DNA of 64,000 bases from Erythrobacter sp. 3-20A1M (lineage in GTDB: Bacteria; Pseudomonadota; Alphaproteobacteria; Sphingomonadales; Sphingomonadaceae), in NCBI RefSeq assembly GCF_018636735.1, contig NZ_CP045200.1, positions 372,001-436,000 of the forward strand, in the 5' to 3' direction. The stretch's first letter is position 1. Every line of letters starts with the position of its first letter. The position numbers were made by a program, and so were the translations under genes. Shown piece after piece: positions 35,999 to 44,676 of the stretch. Under the pieces are notes generated by a model. It worked only from the letters and a program-made list of their open reading frames with translations, was not told the DNA's origin and made no database searches.

Positions 35999-38164
35999 AT
36001 GAACAGAGTTCGCGTCCTCGTCTTCAACGCCGCGCTTGGCGCGCTGGACTACCGCGTGCCCGATGGCATGGCGGTCGAACCGGGCAGCGTCGTGCTCGCA
36101 CCGTTGGGACCGCGCCGGATTACCGGCGTGGTGTGGGACGAAGACGTGCTGCCCGGTGCGCCGGTTCCCGATGCGAAGCTGCGTCCGCTGGCCGAGCTGC
36201 TGCCGGTCCCGCCGCTGCGCCCCGCCCTTCGCCGCCTGATCGAATGGACCGCCGACTATTACTGCGCCCCGATGAGCGCGGTCGCGCGCATGGTGCTGGC
36301 GAGCGGCGGCGCGCTGAAGGGTCCGGCGACCATGACCGAATACCGTCTGTCGGGCGGCCTGCCAGAGCGGATGACGCCGCAGCGCGAGCTGGCACTCGCC
36401 GCGCTGGAGGGCGAACAGGCGACGATCCGTGAGCTGGCGGGCATTGCCGGCGTGTCCGAGGGTGTCTTGCGCGGGCTCGTCAACCAGGGCGCGCTGGAAC
36501 CGGTCGAGGTGGATATCGACCGACCTTACCCTCAGGCGCACGCCGACTTCGCGGAGCCGGTGCTTTCGGCGGAGCAGCGGGAGGTCGCCGACGAACTCGT
36601 CGCGGCGGTCGAGGCGCGCGAATTCGCCCCGATCCTGCTCGACGGCGTGACCGGCTCGGGCAAGACGGAAACCTATTTCGAGCCCCTCGCCGCCGCGCTG
36701 CGCGCGAGGCGACAGGTGCTGGTCCTGCTGCCCGAGATCGCGCTGACCGAGAATTTCCTGCGTCGGTTCGAGGAACGGTTCGGAGCCGCGCCGATCGTCT
36801 GGCACTCCAGCCTCAAATCGACCGAACGCCGCCGGGCCTGGCGGGCGATCGCCAGCGGCGAGGCGCAAGTCGTGGTCGGCGCGCGCTCGGCGCTGTTCCT
36901 GCCTTATGCGAAGCTCGGCCTGATCGTCGTCGACGAGGCACACGAGATCAGTTTCAAGCAGGACGACGGGGTGCGCTACAACGCCCGCGACGTTGCCGTC
37001 ATGCGTGGCCACTTCGAGAAAGTGCCGGTCGTCCTCGCCAGCGCCACCCCCGCGCTCGAGAGCCTGCAAATGGCGGAAAGCGGCGTCTATCGGAAGCTCG
37101 ATCTGCCCAGCCGCTTCGGCGGGGCCGAGTTGCCCGCCATCGAGCTGATCGACCTGACCGAGGAGAAGCCCGAACGCGGTCGCTGGCTCGCGCCCCGGCT
37201 GGCGCACGAGCTGTTCGCCAGGCTCGAACGCGGCGAACAGTCGCTGCTGTTCCTCAATAGGCGCGGCTACGCCCCGCTGACGCTGTGCCGCAATTGCGGC
37301 TTTCGCTTCCAGTGCCCCAATTGCAGCGCGTGGCTGGTCGAGCATCGTTTCAGCCAGCGCCTCGCCTGCCACCATTGCGGTCACGAAACCGAGCCACCAG
37401 CGACCTGTCCCGATTGCGGAGAACCCGACTGCCTCGTCGCCTGCGGGCCCGGGGTTGAGCGGATCGCCGACGAGGTCTCCGATATCATGCCCGACGCGCG
37501 CGTCGCGGTCGTCACCAGCGACACGCTGGGCAGCCCGGAGCGCGCGGCGGAGTTCCTCGAGATGGCAGAGAGCGGTGCGATCGACGTGATCGTGGGCACA
37601 CAGCTCGTTACCAAAGGCTTTCACTTTCCCGAACTGACGCTGGTCGGGGTGGTCGACGCCGATCTCGGCCTCGAGGGCGGCGATCTGCGCGCGGCGGAGC
37701 GCACCTATCAGCAAGTGGCGCAGGTCGCAGGTCGCGCGGGTCGCGGCTCCAAACCGGGCGAGGTGCTGATCCAGACCCGCCATCCCGATGCGCCGGTGAT
37801 CGCCGCACTGGCAGCGGGCGACCGCGACGCATTCTACGAGGCCGAAACCGAGGCGCGCCGCCATGCCGGTGCCCCGCCCTTCGGTCGCTGGGCCGCGATC
37901 ATCGTTTCCAGCGAGGACGAGGCCGAGGCGCGCGACGCCGCCCGCGCCATCGGCGGAACCGCCCCACGGCTTGAGGATATCGCCGTGCTCGGCCCCGCCC
38001 CCGCGCCGCTCGCGCTGCTGCGCGGTCGCTACCGCTACCGGCTTCTCATCAACGCGCGCAGGTCGGCAAGGGTACAGGACGCGATCCGCGCCTGGCTCGG
38101 TCCGCTCGATCTGCCGCGCGGGGTGCGGGTCAGCGTGGACATCGATCCGTACAGCTTCGTGTAG
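35999..38164 (+). CDS. priA: Primosomal replication helicase PriA
   Basis: This 721-residue protein has the PriA DNA-binding N-terminus, helicase Walker A (GVTGSGKTETYF) and DEAH box (LIVVDEAHEISF). Paired zinc modules follow (CRNCGFRFQCPNCSAW ... CHHCGHETEPPATCPDC), then helicase motifs V-VI (VGTQLVTKGFHFPELTLVG; QVAGRAGRG). PriA restarts collapsed replication forks by reloading DnaB. I set the start at the ATG at 35999; an upstream TTG at 35960 is unsupported. Confidence 0.96.
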   Translation: MNRVRVLVFNAALGALDYRVPDGMAVEPGSVVLAPLGPRRITGVVWDEDVLPGAPVPDAKLRPLAELLPVPPLRPALRRLIEWTADYYCAPMSAVARMVLASGGALKGPATMTEYRLSGGLPERMTPQRELALAALEGEQATIRELAGIAGVSEGVLRGLVNQGALEPVEVDIDRPYPQAHADFAEPVLSAEQREVADELVAAVEAREFAPILLDGVTGSGKTETYFEPLAAALRARRQVLVLLPEIALTENFLRRFEERFGAAPIVWHSSLKSTERRRAWRAIASGEAQVVVGARSALFLPYAKLGLIVVDEAHEISFKQDDGVRYNARDVAVMRGHFEKVPVVLASATPALESLQMAESGVYRKLDLPSRFGGAELPAIELIDLTEEKPERGRWLAPRLAHELFARLERGEQSLLFLNRRGYAPLTLCRNCGFRFQCPNCSAWLVEHRFSQRLACHHCGHETEPPATCPDCGEPDCLVACGPGVERIADEVSDIMPDARVAVVTSDTLGSPERAAEFLEMAESGAIDVIVGTQLVTKGFHFPELTLVGVVDADLGLEGGDLRAAERTYQQVAQVAGRAGRGSKPGEVLIQTRHPDAPVIAALAAGDRDAFYEAETEARRHAGAPPFGRWAAIIVSSEDEAEARDAARAIGGTAPRLEDIAVLGPAPAPLALLRGRYRYRLLINARRSARVQDAIRAWLGPLDLPRGVRVSVDIDPYSFV

Positions 38165-38192
38165 GCTCCGCCCCCCCGCTTCTCGTCTGCCG

Positions 38193-38217
38193 GGAACGCG
38201 AGGCAATACGGTTGGTT
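38193..38217 (+). promoter_or_regulatory. Weak EcfG-like promoter candidate
   Basis: GGAAC (38193-38197), a 16-base spacer, then GGTT (38214-38217), one mismatch from the CGTT half of the EcfG consensus. It lies 51 bp upstream of the DUF2231 gene start. It is weaker than the two exact matches elsewhere in the window. Confidence 0.35.
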
Positions 38218-38268
38218 AACGCTAACATCCGGTGCGCCGTTCGACGATGCCGAGCCGAAGGAAATCAC

Positions 38269-38712
38269 ATGAACCGTTCCGTCTTTCGCCCTACACTGCG
38301 CGTGCTGGGGGTGCCCCTCCACGCCATGCTGGTGCCGTTTCCCATCGCCTGCTTCACCGGCGCGCTGATGACCGATATCGTCTATGCCCAGACCGCGCAG
38401 GTCCAGTGGACCAATTTCTCGCAGTGGTTTCTCGCGTTCGGCGCGATCGTCGGCGCGATCGCGGGCCTGTTCGGGTTGATCGATTTGCTCGCCGCAGGGC
38501 GGACCCGCCCGACGAGCGGCTGGTTTCACTTCGCGCTGATGGCGGTGGTGCTGATCCTGGCCGCGTTCAACAACTTCGTCCATGCGCGCGACGGCTGGAC
38601 CGGCGTGGTGCCAACCGGGCTGACGCTATCCGCCATTACTGTCGCGGTCATGATCGTCGGCGGATTTCTGGGCCATCGCATGGCCTATCGCCATATCGGA
38701 GAGGTCGCATGA
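38269..38712 (+). CDS. DUF2231 membrane protein
   Basis: This 147-residue protein has four hydrophobic helices. The opening VLGVPLHAMLVPFPIACFTGAL is the DUF2231 signature, whose His lies in the first helix; the family may bind heme or quinone, though this is unproven. The ATG at 38269 has AAGGA upstream. It is coupled by an ATGA overlap to the following sorbosone dehydrogenase-like lipoprotein gene, a pairing seen in other sphingomonads and suggestive of an electron-transfer pair. Confidence 0.85.
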   Translation: MNRSVFRPTLRVLGVPLHAMLVPFPIACFTGALMTDIVYAQTAQVQWTNFSQWFLAFGAIVGAIAGLFGLIDLLAAGRTRPTSGWFHFALMAVVLILAAFNNFVHARDGWTGVVPTGLTLSAITVAVMIVGGFLGHRMAYRHIGEVA

Positions 38713-40076
38713 TCCGCTCGCTCATCGCAATCGGTGCCCTTCCCTTGTTAGCGCTCGGCGCGTGCTCTCAGGTCGAATTCCCCGCCTCCGATCAGGTCGG
38801 CGACGCCAGCGCGGTTAAGCTCCCCGCGGCAGAGCAATATCTGTTTCCGCCGATGAACATCTCTACACCGGTGGGTTGGGAGAAGGGGCAGAAGCCGACG
38901 GCACCGGACGGCTTTACGGTTACCCGCTTCGGAGACGACATGGCGCAGCCGCGCAATGTCCTGCCGCTACCCAACGGCGACGTGCTGGTGGCGGAAGCGG
39001 GTGGACCGGGTACCGAGCCGGTGCTGCGCCCGAAGGACCTGATCTACGGCATCGTCAAAGGCAAGGCGCACAGTTCGAAGAAGCCTGGCATGGACGTGGT
39101 GCTGTTGCGCGATGCGAACGGCGATGGCGTCGCCGAACAAAGGACAGTGCTGGCGAAAAACCTGAATTCACCCTTCGGTCTCGCCTACGGTGGGGGGAAG
39201 CTTTACGTCGCCGACACCGATGCGGTTCTTACCTGGGATTTCACCCCGGGCCAGACCGCGCTGGCAGGCCCTCCGACCAAGCTGACCGATCTGCCCGGCC
39301 CGCCCTACGACCACCACTGGACCAAATCGATCGTGCTCAGTCCCGATGGGAGCACGCTCTATGCAGGCACCGGGTCGAACAGCAATATCGTGGAACGCGG
39401 CATGGAGGCGGAGCAGAACCGGGCGCTCATCTGGGAGGTTAATCTCCCCAGCGGGGCCAAACGTCCTTACGCGACCGGCCTGCGCAATCCCAACGGCCTT
39501 ACCTTCAACCCAACGAGCGGCCAGTTGTGGGCCGTAGTCAACGAGCGCGACGAGCTGGGTAACAATCTGGTCCCCGACTACATGACCTCGGTGCGCGAGG
39601 GCGCTTTCTATGGCTGGCCCTACAGCTATTACGGCCAGCACGTGGACCCGCGCGTGCGCCCGCAGCGCCCCGATCTGGTGGCGAAGGCGGTGGTGCCCGA
39701 CTATTCCCTGTCGAGCCACGTTGCGCCGCTCGGCATGGCGTTCGGTCCCGCCGGATTGCCCGGCGGCTATGCCGGTGGTGCGTTCGTGGGCGAGCATGGC
39801 AGCTGGGATCGCAAGATCTTCAATGGCTACCGCGTCAGCTTCGTGCCCTTTGCCGAGGGCAGACCTGCGGGCAAGGCGCGCGACTTCGTGACCGGCTTCA
39901 TCACACCGGACGGCAAGACGCACGGACGACCGGTGGGCGTCGCGTTCGGACCGGACAACGCACTGTATGTCGCAGACGACGTGGGCAATATAGTCTGGCG
40001 CATCGCCCCGAACGCACCGACTGGCGGCGGGCGACAGTCCGCCGCGTCGCATGCTGTCGAAAAACGAGCCGGGTGA
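38709..40076 (+). CDS. Sorbosone dehydrogenase-family PQQ-type beta-propeller lipoprotein
   Basis: This 455-residue precursor has a lipobox (LPLLALGACSQ). The six-bladed propeller of the GDH/sorbosone dehydrogenase family follows, with PRNVLPLPNGDVLVAEAGG, YDHHWTKSIVLSPDGSTLY, TGLRNPNGLTFNP and AFVGEHGSWDR. Related enzymes use PQQ to oxidise aldoses or aldehydes in the periplasm; cofactor and substrate are inferred. Translation is coupled to DUF2231, which may hand electrons to the membrane. Confidence 0.85.
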   Translation: MIRSLIAIGALPLLALGACSQVEFPASDQVGDASAVKLPAAEQYLFPPMNISTPVGWEKGQKPTAPDGFTVTRFGDDMAQPRNVLPLPNGDVLVAEAGGPGTEPVLRPKDLIYGIVKGKAHSSKKPGMDVVLLRDANGDGVAEQRTVLAKNLNSPFGLAYGGGKLYVADTDAVLTWDFTPGQTALAGPPTKLTDLPGPPYDHHWTKSIVLSPDGSTLYAGTGSNSNIVERGMEAEQNRALIWEVNLPSGAKRPYATGLRNPNGLTFNPTSGQLWAVVNERDELGNNLVPDYMTSVREGAFYGWPYSYYGQHVDPRVRPQRPDLVAKAVVPDYSLSSHVAPLGMAFGPAGLPGGYAGGAFVGEHGSWDRKIFNGYRVSFVPFAEGRPAGKARDFVTGFITPDGKTHGRPVGVAFGPDNALYVADDVGNIVWRIAPNAPTGGGRQSAASHAVEKRAG

Positions 40077-40247
40077 TTACGCAGGTTAGCGAGCGTGGCT
40101 CGCGATCGCCGCGCCATGATTATGAACAATGCTAAAGGCTGTACCGCATCCGACCTTGCCGGTTGGCGAACATAGCGTTTCTCTGCTAACCCACACGAGT
40201 TTTCGCGATATTTAGATAGTCGCGGATGGGGATTAGCAGGAGGGAAT

Positions 40248-41795
40248 ATGTTGAGGTTCATGTGTGCGTGTCTCGCTCTGTCGCTTGCCGTGCCGGCCAG
40301 CGCAGCGGACGAAGATTGGTGGCTTGCCGAGAGCAATCGCTTTCGCGTCTATTCTGCCGGGGGCGAAGATACCGCGCGCGACCTCGCGATTAGGCTCGAA
40401 AAGCTGGATATGGCCATGCGCATATATACCGGCATTTCTCCCGACAAACATGGCTCCACCCCTGAAGTCGCGAAGCCGACCCTCTATCAGTTTGGAGACA
40501 ACAAGGATATCGGTGGGCTTATCGGAGTAGACTCGGTCTACGGGTTTTTCATCCCAAGAGCTGGCGATTCCGTCGCATTTATGCCGCTCACCACCGAAAA
40601 CAACAAGCGCCGCAACGGGAGTCCTGGAACCCGTAACTATACCGAATTCAACGACTACCCTCTCGAAGCTTTATCTGTGATCCAGCATGAATACACCCAT
40701 TACTTCATGTATCAGCATGCGCCTCTTGCATATCCCATCTGGTACAGTGAAGGACTGGCTGAAGTATTTGGGATGCTTCGTATAGAAGATAACCGGTTTT
40801 TCCTCGGCGATCCGCCACCACATCGTATGAACGAGATCGCGTATTTTGACGTAGACGCGGAAGAGATGTTCAAGCCCGTAAAAAATTACGTCAATTACCC
40901 CCACTACGGTCATGGGTGGCTCTTATCGAGCTACCTTGCCTTCGAGCCAGCAAGGAAGGGCCAACTGGCCAAGTACCTCAAGCTTATCAACGCAGGTACC
41001 GACAGCCTAGAAGCTGCCCGCCAAGCTTTTGGCGACCTCGACCAACTTTCCGACGAACTGAATGCCTATCGCAAGCAGCGCGCCCGCGGCATGTCGGTTC
41101 CATTTCCTCCTGACAGCGATCCTCAAGTCACAATGCACCGGTTGACGCGCGATGAGGCGGCCCGGATGGAGTTGCTTATCAGGTCCCAAGCGGGAGTTAC
41201 CAAGCAGCAGGCATCACGGCAGGTCGGGGATGCGATGAAACTGGTCGAGCAATATCCCAAGAGTGTGCCGGTCATGCTCGAAGCCGCCGAAGTCCAAACC
41301 GATGCGGGAAATCTGGCAAGCGGATATGAAATATATAAGAAGGTCGCGTCGATCGAACCGGACTCGATCGACGCGAACCTCGGGCTAGCGCGACTGGAGA
41401 TGCAATTTGCGGAAACTGATCACGCGTGGCTCCATCTCGCTCGGCAGTCCTTCATTCGGGTTAACCAGATCGAGCACGACGAGCCGAACGCCCTTGCAGG
41501 GTATTACAGGACTTTCGTGCTGGCGGACGTAGCTCCGCCTGAAGATGCTATCATAGCACTCGAAGGAGCCTATTCGCGCGCTCCCTTCGACAATGATATT
41601 AGGAAGATGCTCGCCTACCAGCTGATTACAGAAGATCGTGCGGCAGAGGCTATGACAATCCTGGGACCGATACTGAACTCCGCTCATGAAAGCAAAGATG
41701 TCAAAAAGCTTCGTGAACTTGCGGTGCAATTTTCGGACGGAAACCGCGATCCACTCATTAAGGAGCTTAAGCCCAGCTTTTCCGAGGATGAGTAA
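40248..41795 (+). CDS. Secreted HExxH metallopeptidase-like protein with TPR region
   Basis: This 515-residue precursor has a signal peptide (cleavage near ASAADED). The gluzincin pattern HEYTHYFM is followed by WYSEGLAEVFG about 22 residues later, matching zinc ligands H, H and E. The C-terminal half (about 320-510) is helical with TPR-like repeats (SVPVMLEAAEVQTDAGNLASGYEIYKK split over two helices). It resembles DUF1570/peptidase-MA-like proteins. Base composition is noticeably lower in GC than its neighbours, hinting at transfer. An AGGAGG-like site precedes the ATG. The substrate is unknown. Confidence 0.75.
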   Translation: MLRFMCACLALSLAVPASAADEDWWLAESNRFRVYSAGGEDTARDLAIRLEKLDMAMRIYTGISPDKHGSTPEVAKPTLYQFGDNKDIGGLIGVDSVYGFFIPRAGDSVAFMPLTTENNKRRNGSPGTRNYTEFNDYPLEALSVIQHEYTHYFMYQHAPLAYPIWYSEGLAEVFGMLRIEDNRFFLGDPPPHRMNEIAYFDVDAEEMFKPVKNYVNYPHYGHGWLLSSYLAFEPARKGQLAKYLKLINAGTDSLEAARQAFGDLDQLSDELNAYRKQRARGMSVPFPPDSDPQVTMHRLTRDEAARMELLIRSQAGVTKQQASRQVGDAMKLVEQYPKSVPVMLEAAEVQTDAGNLASGYEIYKKVASIEPDSIDANLGLARLEMQFAETDHAWLHLARQSFIRVNQIEHDEPNALAGYYRTFVLADVAPPEDAIIALEGAYSRAPFDNDIRKMLAYQLITEDRAAEAMTILGPILNSAHESKDVKKLRELAVQFSDGNRDPLIKELKPSFSEDE

Positions 41796-41860
41796 GATCG
41801 TCGCTTCGGAACGGATTACATAAGACGGAGCGATCTAGGGTTGCGTTCGTTCATTGACAA

Positions 41861-43420
41861 ATGTCCGGCCCCGTCCTCGTCCCCATCCTCGGCGATCAGC
41901 TGACCCGCACGCTCGCGAGCCTTCGCGGTCGGACGAAGGATAACACCGTCATCCTGATGATGGAGGTGTGGGACGAGGCGACCTATGTCAGGCATCACAA
42001 GCAGAAGATCGTCCTGATCTTTTCCGCCATGCGCCATTTCGCGGCGGAGCTCAGGGATGCGGGCTGGACGGTCGACTATGTGCGCCTGACCGACGCAGAC
42101 AATTCGGGCAGCTTCACCGGCGAAGTCGCGCGGGCGGTGGAGCGGCACGATCCCAGCGCGATCCATGTGGTCGAGGCGGGCGAATGGCGCGTGCAGCAGC
42201 AGATCGAGGAATGGGCGGGCCGGTTCGACTGCACGGTCGAGATCCTGGAAGACGACCGCTTCCTGTGTTCGATCGGGAATTTCCGCAAGTGGGCGGAGGA
42301 TCGCGACACGCTGCGGATGGAGAACTTCTACCGCGAGATGCGCCGGAAGACCGGACTGTTGATGGACGGTGGAAAACCTGTGGGCGATGCGTGGAACTTC
42401 GACCACGACAACCGCGAGAGCCCGCGCGAGGACATGGACCCGCCGGAGCGGCCGAAGTTCGAACCGGACGAAATCACACGCGATTGCATCGAACTGGTCG
42501 AGGACAAGTTCGGCGACCATTTCGGTTCGCTCGAAAGCTTCCGATGGCCGGTCACCCGTGACCAGGCGGAGAAGGCCGCCGACGCGTTCTTCGCCGAACG
42601 GCTGACCAAGTTCGGTCCCTATCAGGACGCGATGGTCCACGGGCAGGACGATCTCTACCACTCGATGCTGTCGACCAGCCTCAATCTCGGTCTGCTCGAT
42701 CCGCTGGAGCTGTGCGAGCGCGCGGCGAAGGCTTACGCAGATGGCGAGGCGCCGATCAATTCAGTCGAGGGCTTCATCCGCCAGATCATCGGCTGGCGCG
42801 AATATGTCCGCGGCTTCTACTGGTACCACATGCCGCATCTGGAGCGGGCCAACGCGCTCAATGCCCAGCGCGGCCTGCCCGAATTCTACTGGACCGGCGA
42901 GACCGACATGCGCTGCATGGCCGATTGCGTGCGCTCGACCCGCGACAACGCCCATGCGCATCATATCCAGCGGCTGATGGTGCTGGGCAATTTCGCGCTG
43001 CTGGCGGGCGTCGATCCGCGCGAGGTGCAGGACTGGTACCTGGTCGTCTATGCCGACGCGTACGAATGGGTCGAGCTACCCAATGTCGCGGCCATGATCC
43101 TTTACGCCGATGGCGGAAAGCTGGCGAGCAAGCCCTATGCGGCGAGCGGCAATTACATCAACAAGATGTCCGATTACTGCCGGAAATGCACCTACAGCGT
43201 ATCGAAGAAGACCGGCGAAGGGGCCTGCCCGTTCAATGCGCTGTACTGGCATTTCATGGACCGGCACCGGGAGCGGCTGAAAAACAACCATCGCGTAGCG
43301 CGGGTCTATCAGAACTGGGACCGGATGAAGGAGGAACGGCAGCGCGAATATCTTAAGAGCGCCGAGGCGTTCCTGGACACGCTGACCCCCGCCGATCGCG
43401 GCTGGGCGCGGAGCGAGTGA
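41861..43420 (+). CDS. Cryptochrome/photolyase, FeS-BCP (PhrB/CryB) type
   Basis: This 519-residue protein belongs to the iron-sulfur bacterial cryptochrome/(6-4) photolyase group. The N-terminal Rossmann domain begins VLVPILGDQLT. The FAD-binding helical domain has GFIRQIIGWREYVRGFYW and NAHAHHIQRLMVLGNF. The 4Fe-4S ligands fit the conserved cysteines at DMRCMADC and YCRKCTYSVSKKTGEGACPF. Members repair (6-4) photoproducts or act in light signalling. No opsin or carotenoid genes are near. The start is ATG at 41861. Confidence 0.9.
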   Translation: MSGPVLVPILGDQLTRTLASLRGRTKDNTVILMMEVWDEATYVRHHKQKIVLIFSAMRHFAAELRDAGWTVDYVRLTDADNSGSFTGEVARAVERHDPSAIHVVEAGEWRVQQQIEEWAGRFDCTVEILEDDRFLCSIGNFRKWAEDRDTLRMENFYREMRRKTGLLMDGGKPVGDAWNFDHDNRESPREDMDPPERPKFEPDEITRDCIELVEDKFGDHFGSLESFRWPVTRDQAEKAADAFFAERLTKFGPYQDAMVHGQDDLYHSMLSTSLNLGLLDPLELCERAAKAYADGEAPINSVEGFIRQIIGWREYVRGFYWYHMPHLERANALNAQRGLPEFYWTGETDMRCMADCVRSTRDNAHAHHIQRLMVLGNFALLAGVDPREVQDWYLVVYADAYEWVELPNVAAMILYADGGKLASKPYAASGNYINKMSDYCRKCTYSVSKKTGEGACPFNALYWHFMDRHRERLKNNHRVARVYQNWDRMKEERQREYLKSAEAFLDTLTPADRGWARSE

Positions 43421-43679
43421 GCAGGTTGACGCGCCGCACCGGTGGAACGCGAAAATCGATTTTGAAAACTGTGACCTTCCGGGATTTCTCCGTAACCCCA
43501 TAGGTTTAGCACCCTCACAGCAGCGGCAAAGTGTGACTTTCCGCTGGGGGCGTGTTCCAACGCCAGCGCCCTCCGACACGCGGCGGCTGGTCGGGCGTAA
43601 TCGAACCGGTAAACGTTTGAAAGAGCATCGCGCGGAGTAGCGCCCCCGCCCCGAGTAGGAAACGCCGCCCGCCCTCGCT
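43421..43679. other. 259 bp convergent intergenic region with short repeats
   Basis: This region lies between the photolyase and CPBP protease genes. It holds a 12 bp palindrome AAAATCGATTTT (43452-43463) and two near-identical stretches: ACTGTGACCTTCCG (43469-43482) and AGTGTGACTTTCCG (43530-43543). No open frame with a start and ribosome site is convincing. A small RNA or terminator region is possible, but I see no clear T-tailed hairpin. Confidence 0.4.
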
Positions 43680-44606
43680 TCAGCCGGCGACCGCGCGCTC
43701 CCGCCGGCGGGTCCACCACGGGCGCACCACATGGCCCCGGCGCACGGCGAGCGCGACCAGCCATACCCCCGCCGCGGTGGCGAGGACCAGCGCGACCACC
43801 GACGCCTCCAGCCCGAACATGCCGCCGGAGATCAGGGGCGACCCGACCGGCTGCGCTTCGACCAGGCCCTCCACCGCCTTGCCCGAGACGGGCACGTCCC
43901 AGACATAGCCCTGGACGACGTTCCAGCCGAAATGAATGCCCATGGCGAGCCACAAATTGCGGGTGAGCATATAGGCGCCGCCCAGCAGCACCCCCGCCTC
44001 CACCGCGATGGCGATCGCCGCCAGCATGGATGCATTGTCGTTCGCGAGATGGACCAGGCCGAACAGCGCGGCGCTGATCGCCAGGGCGAACCAGCTCCCG
44101 CCGAATTCCTCCAGGAAGCGGAAGATGATCCCGCGAAACAGGATTTCCTCGAAGAAGGCGGCGTGAACGCCCGCGAAGAAGAAGATCATCTCCCAGCTGT
44201 CGCCCGTGCCCCAGCCGAGCAGGCGATAGCCGCCCAGCAGCGCGGCGACGCCGACGATCGCGCTCATCAGCGCCCCGGCCCACAGCGCCCCGCGCCACAG
44301 ATCGTTCGCCCTGCGGTCCAGCGGCAGGTCGTCGCGCGGCCGCTCCCCCAGCCGGGCGACAATCAGCTTGTAAGCGGCGAACAGCAGGATGGTTTCGATG
44401 ACGACCGGCACGGCGTTGGCAACCAGTTCGCTGTCCACCTTTCCGAACTGGAGCATGACCGCGCCCGCGATACCCGTCACGATGACCACGACGACGATGG
44501 CGACCAGCATTGCCACCAGCGGAAATTCGAAAATCCGAACCCCAAGCGATTTGCGCGGCTCCGCCGGCGCGTTCGGTCCCAAGTCTTCCTCTATTCGATC
44601 CGTCAT
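43680..44606 (-). CDS. CPBP-family intramembrane metalloprotease (CAAX-like)
   Basis: This 308-residue protein has about eight transmembrane helices. The Abi/CPBP motifs are present: EEILFRGIIFRFLEE (EExxxR), FGLVHLAND and HFGWNVVQG (HxxxN). Family members are membrane glutamate/zinc proteases acting on prenylated or other membrane substrates; the bacterial substrates are mostly unknown. The start at 44606 is preceded by GGAAGGGA; upstream in-frame codons are spurious. Confidence 0.85.
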   Translation of the reverse strand: MTDRIEEDLGPNAPAEPRKSLGVRIFEFPLVAMLVAIVVVVIVTGIAGAVMLQFGKVDSELVANAVPVVIETILLFAAYKLIVARLGERPRDDLPLDRRANDLWRGALWAGALMSAIVGVAALLGGYRLLGWGTGDSWEMIFFFAGVHAAFFEEILFRGIIFRFLEEFGGSWFALAISAALFGLVHLANDNASMLAAIAIAVEAGVLLGGAYMLTRNLWLAMGIHFGWNVVQGYVWDVPVSGKAVEGLVEAQPVGSPLISGGMFGLEASVVALVLATAAGVWLVALAVRRGHVVRPWWTRRRERAVAG

Positions 44607-44676
44607 GCCCGATCCCTTCCCCACATAGCTTCGGTGCGCGCTCCGGTCTGTGGACGGGCGCGCAGGGATCGGCAAG

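Noticed and set aside
35942-38206. A 754-residue minus-strand frame opposite priA
   Set aside because: It is a high-GC shadow of priA. priA has all helicase and zinc motifs; the shadow has none.
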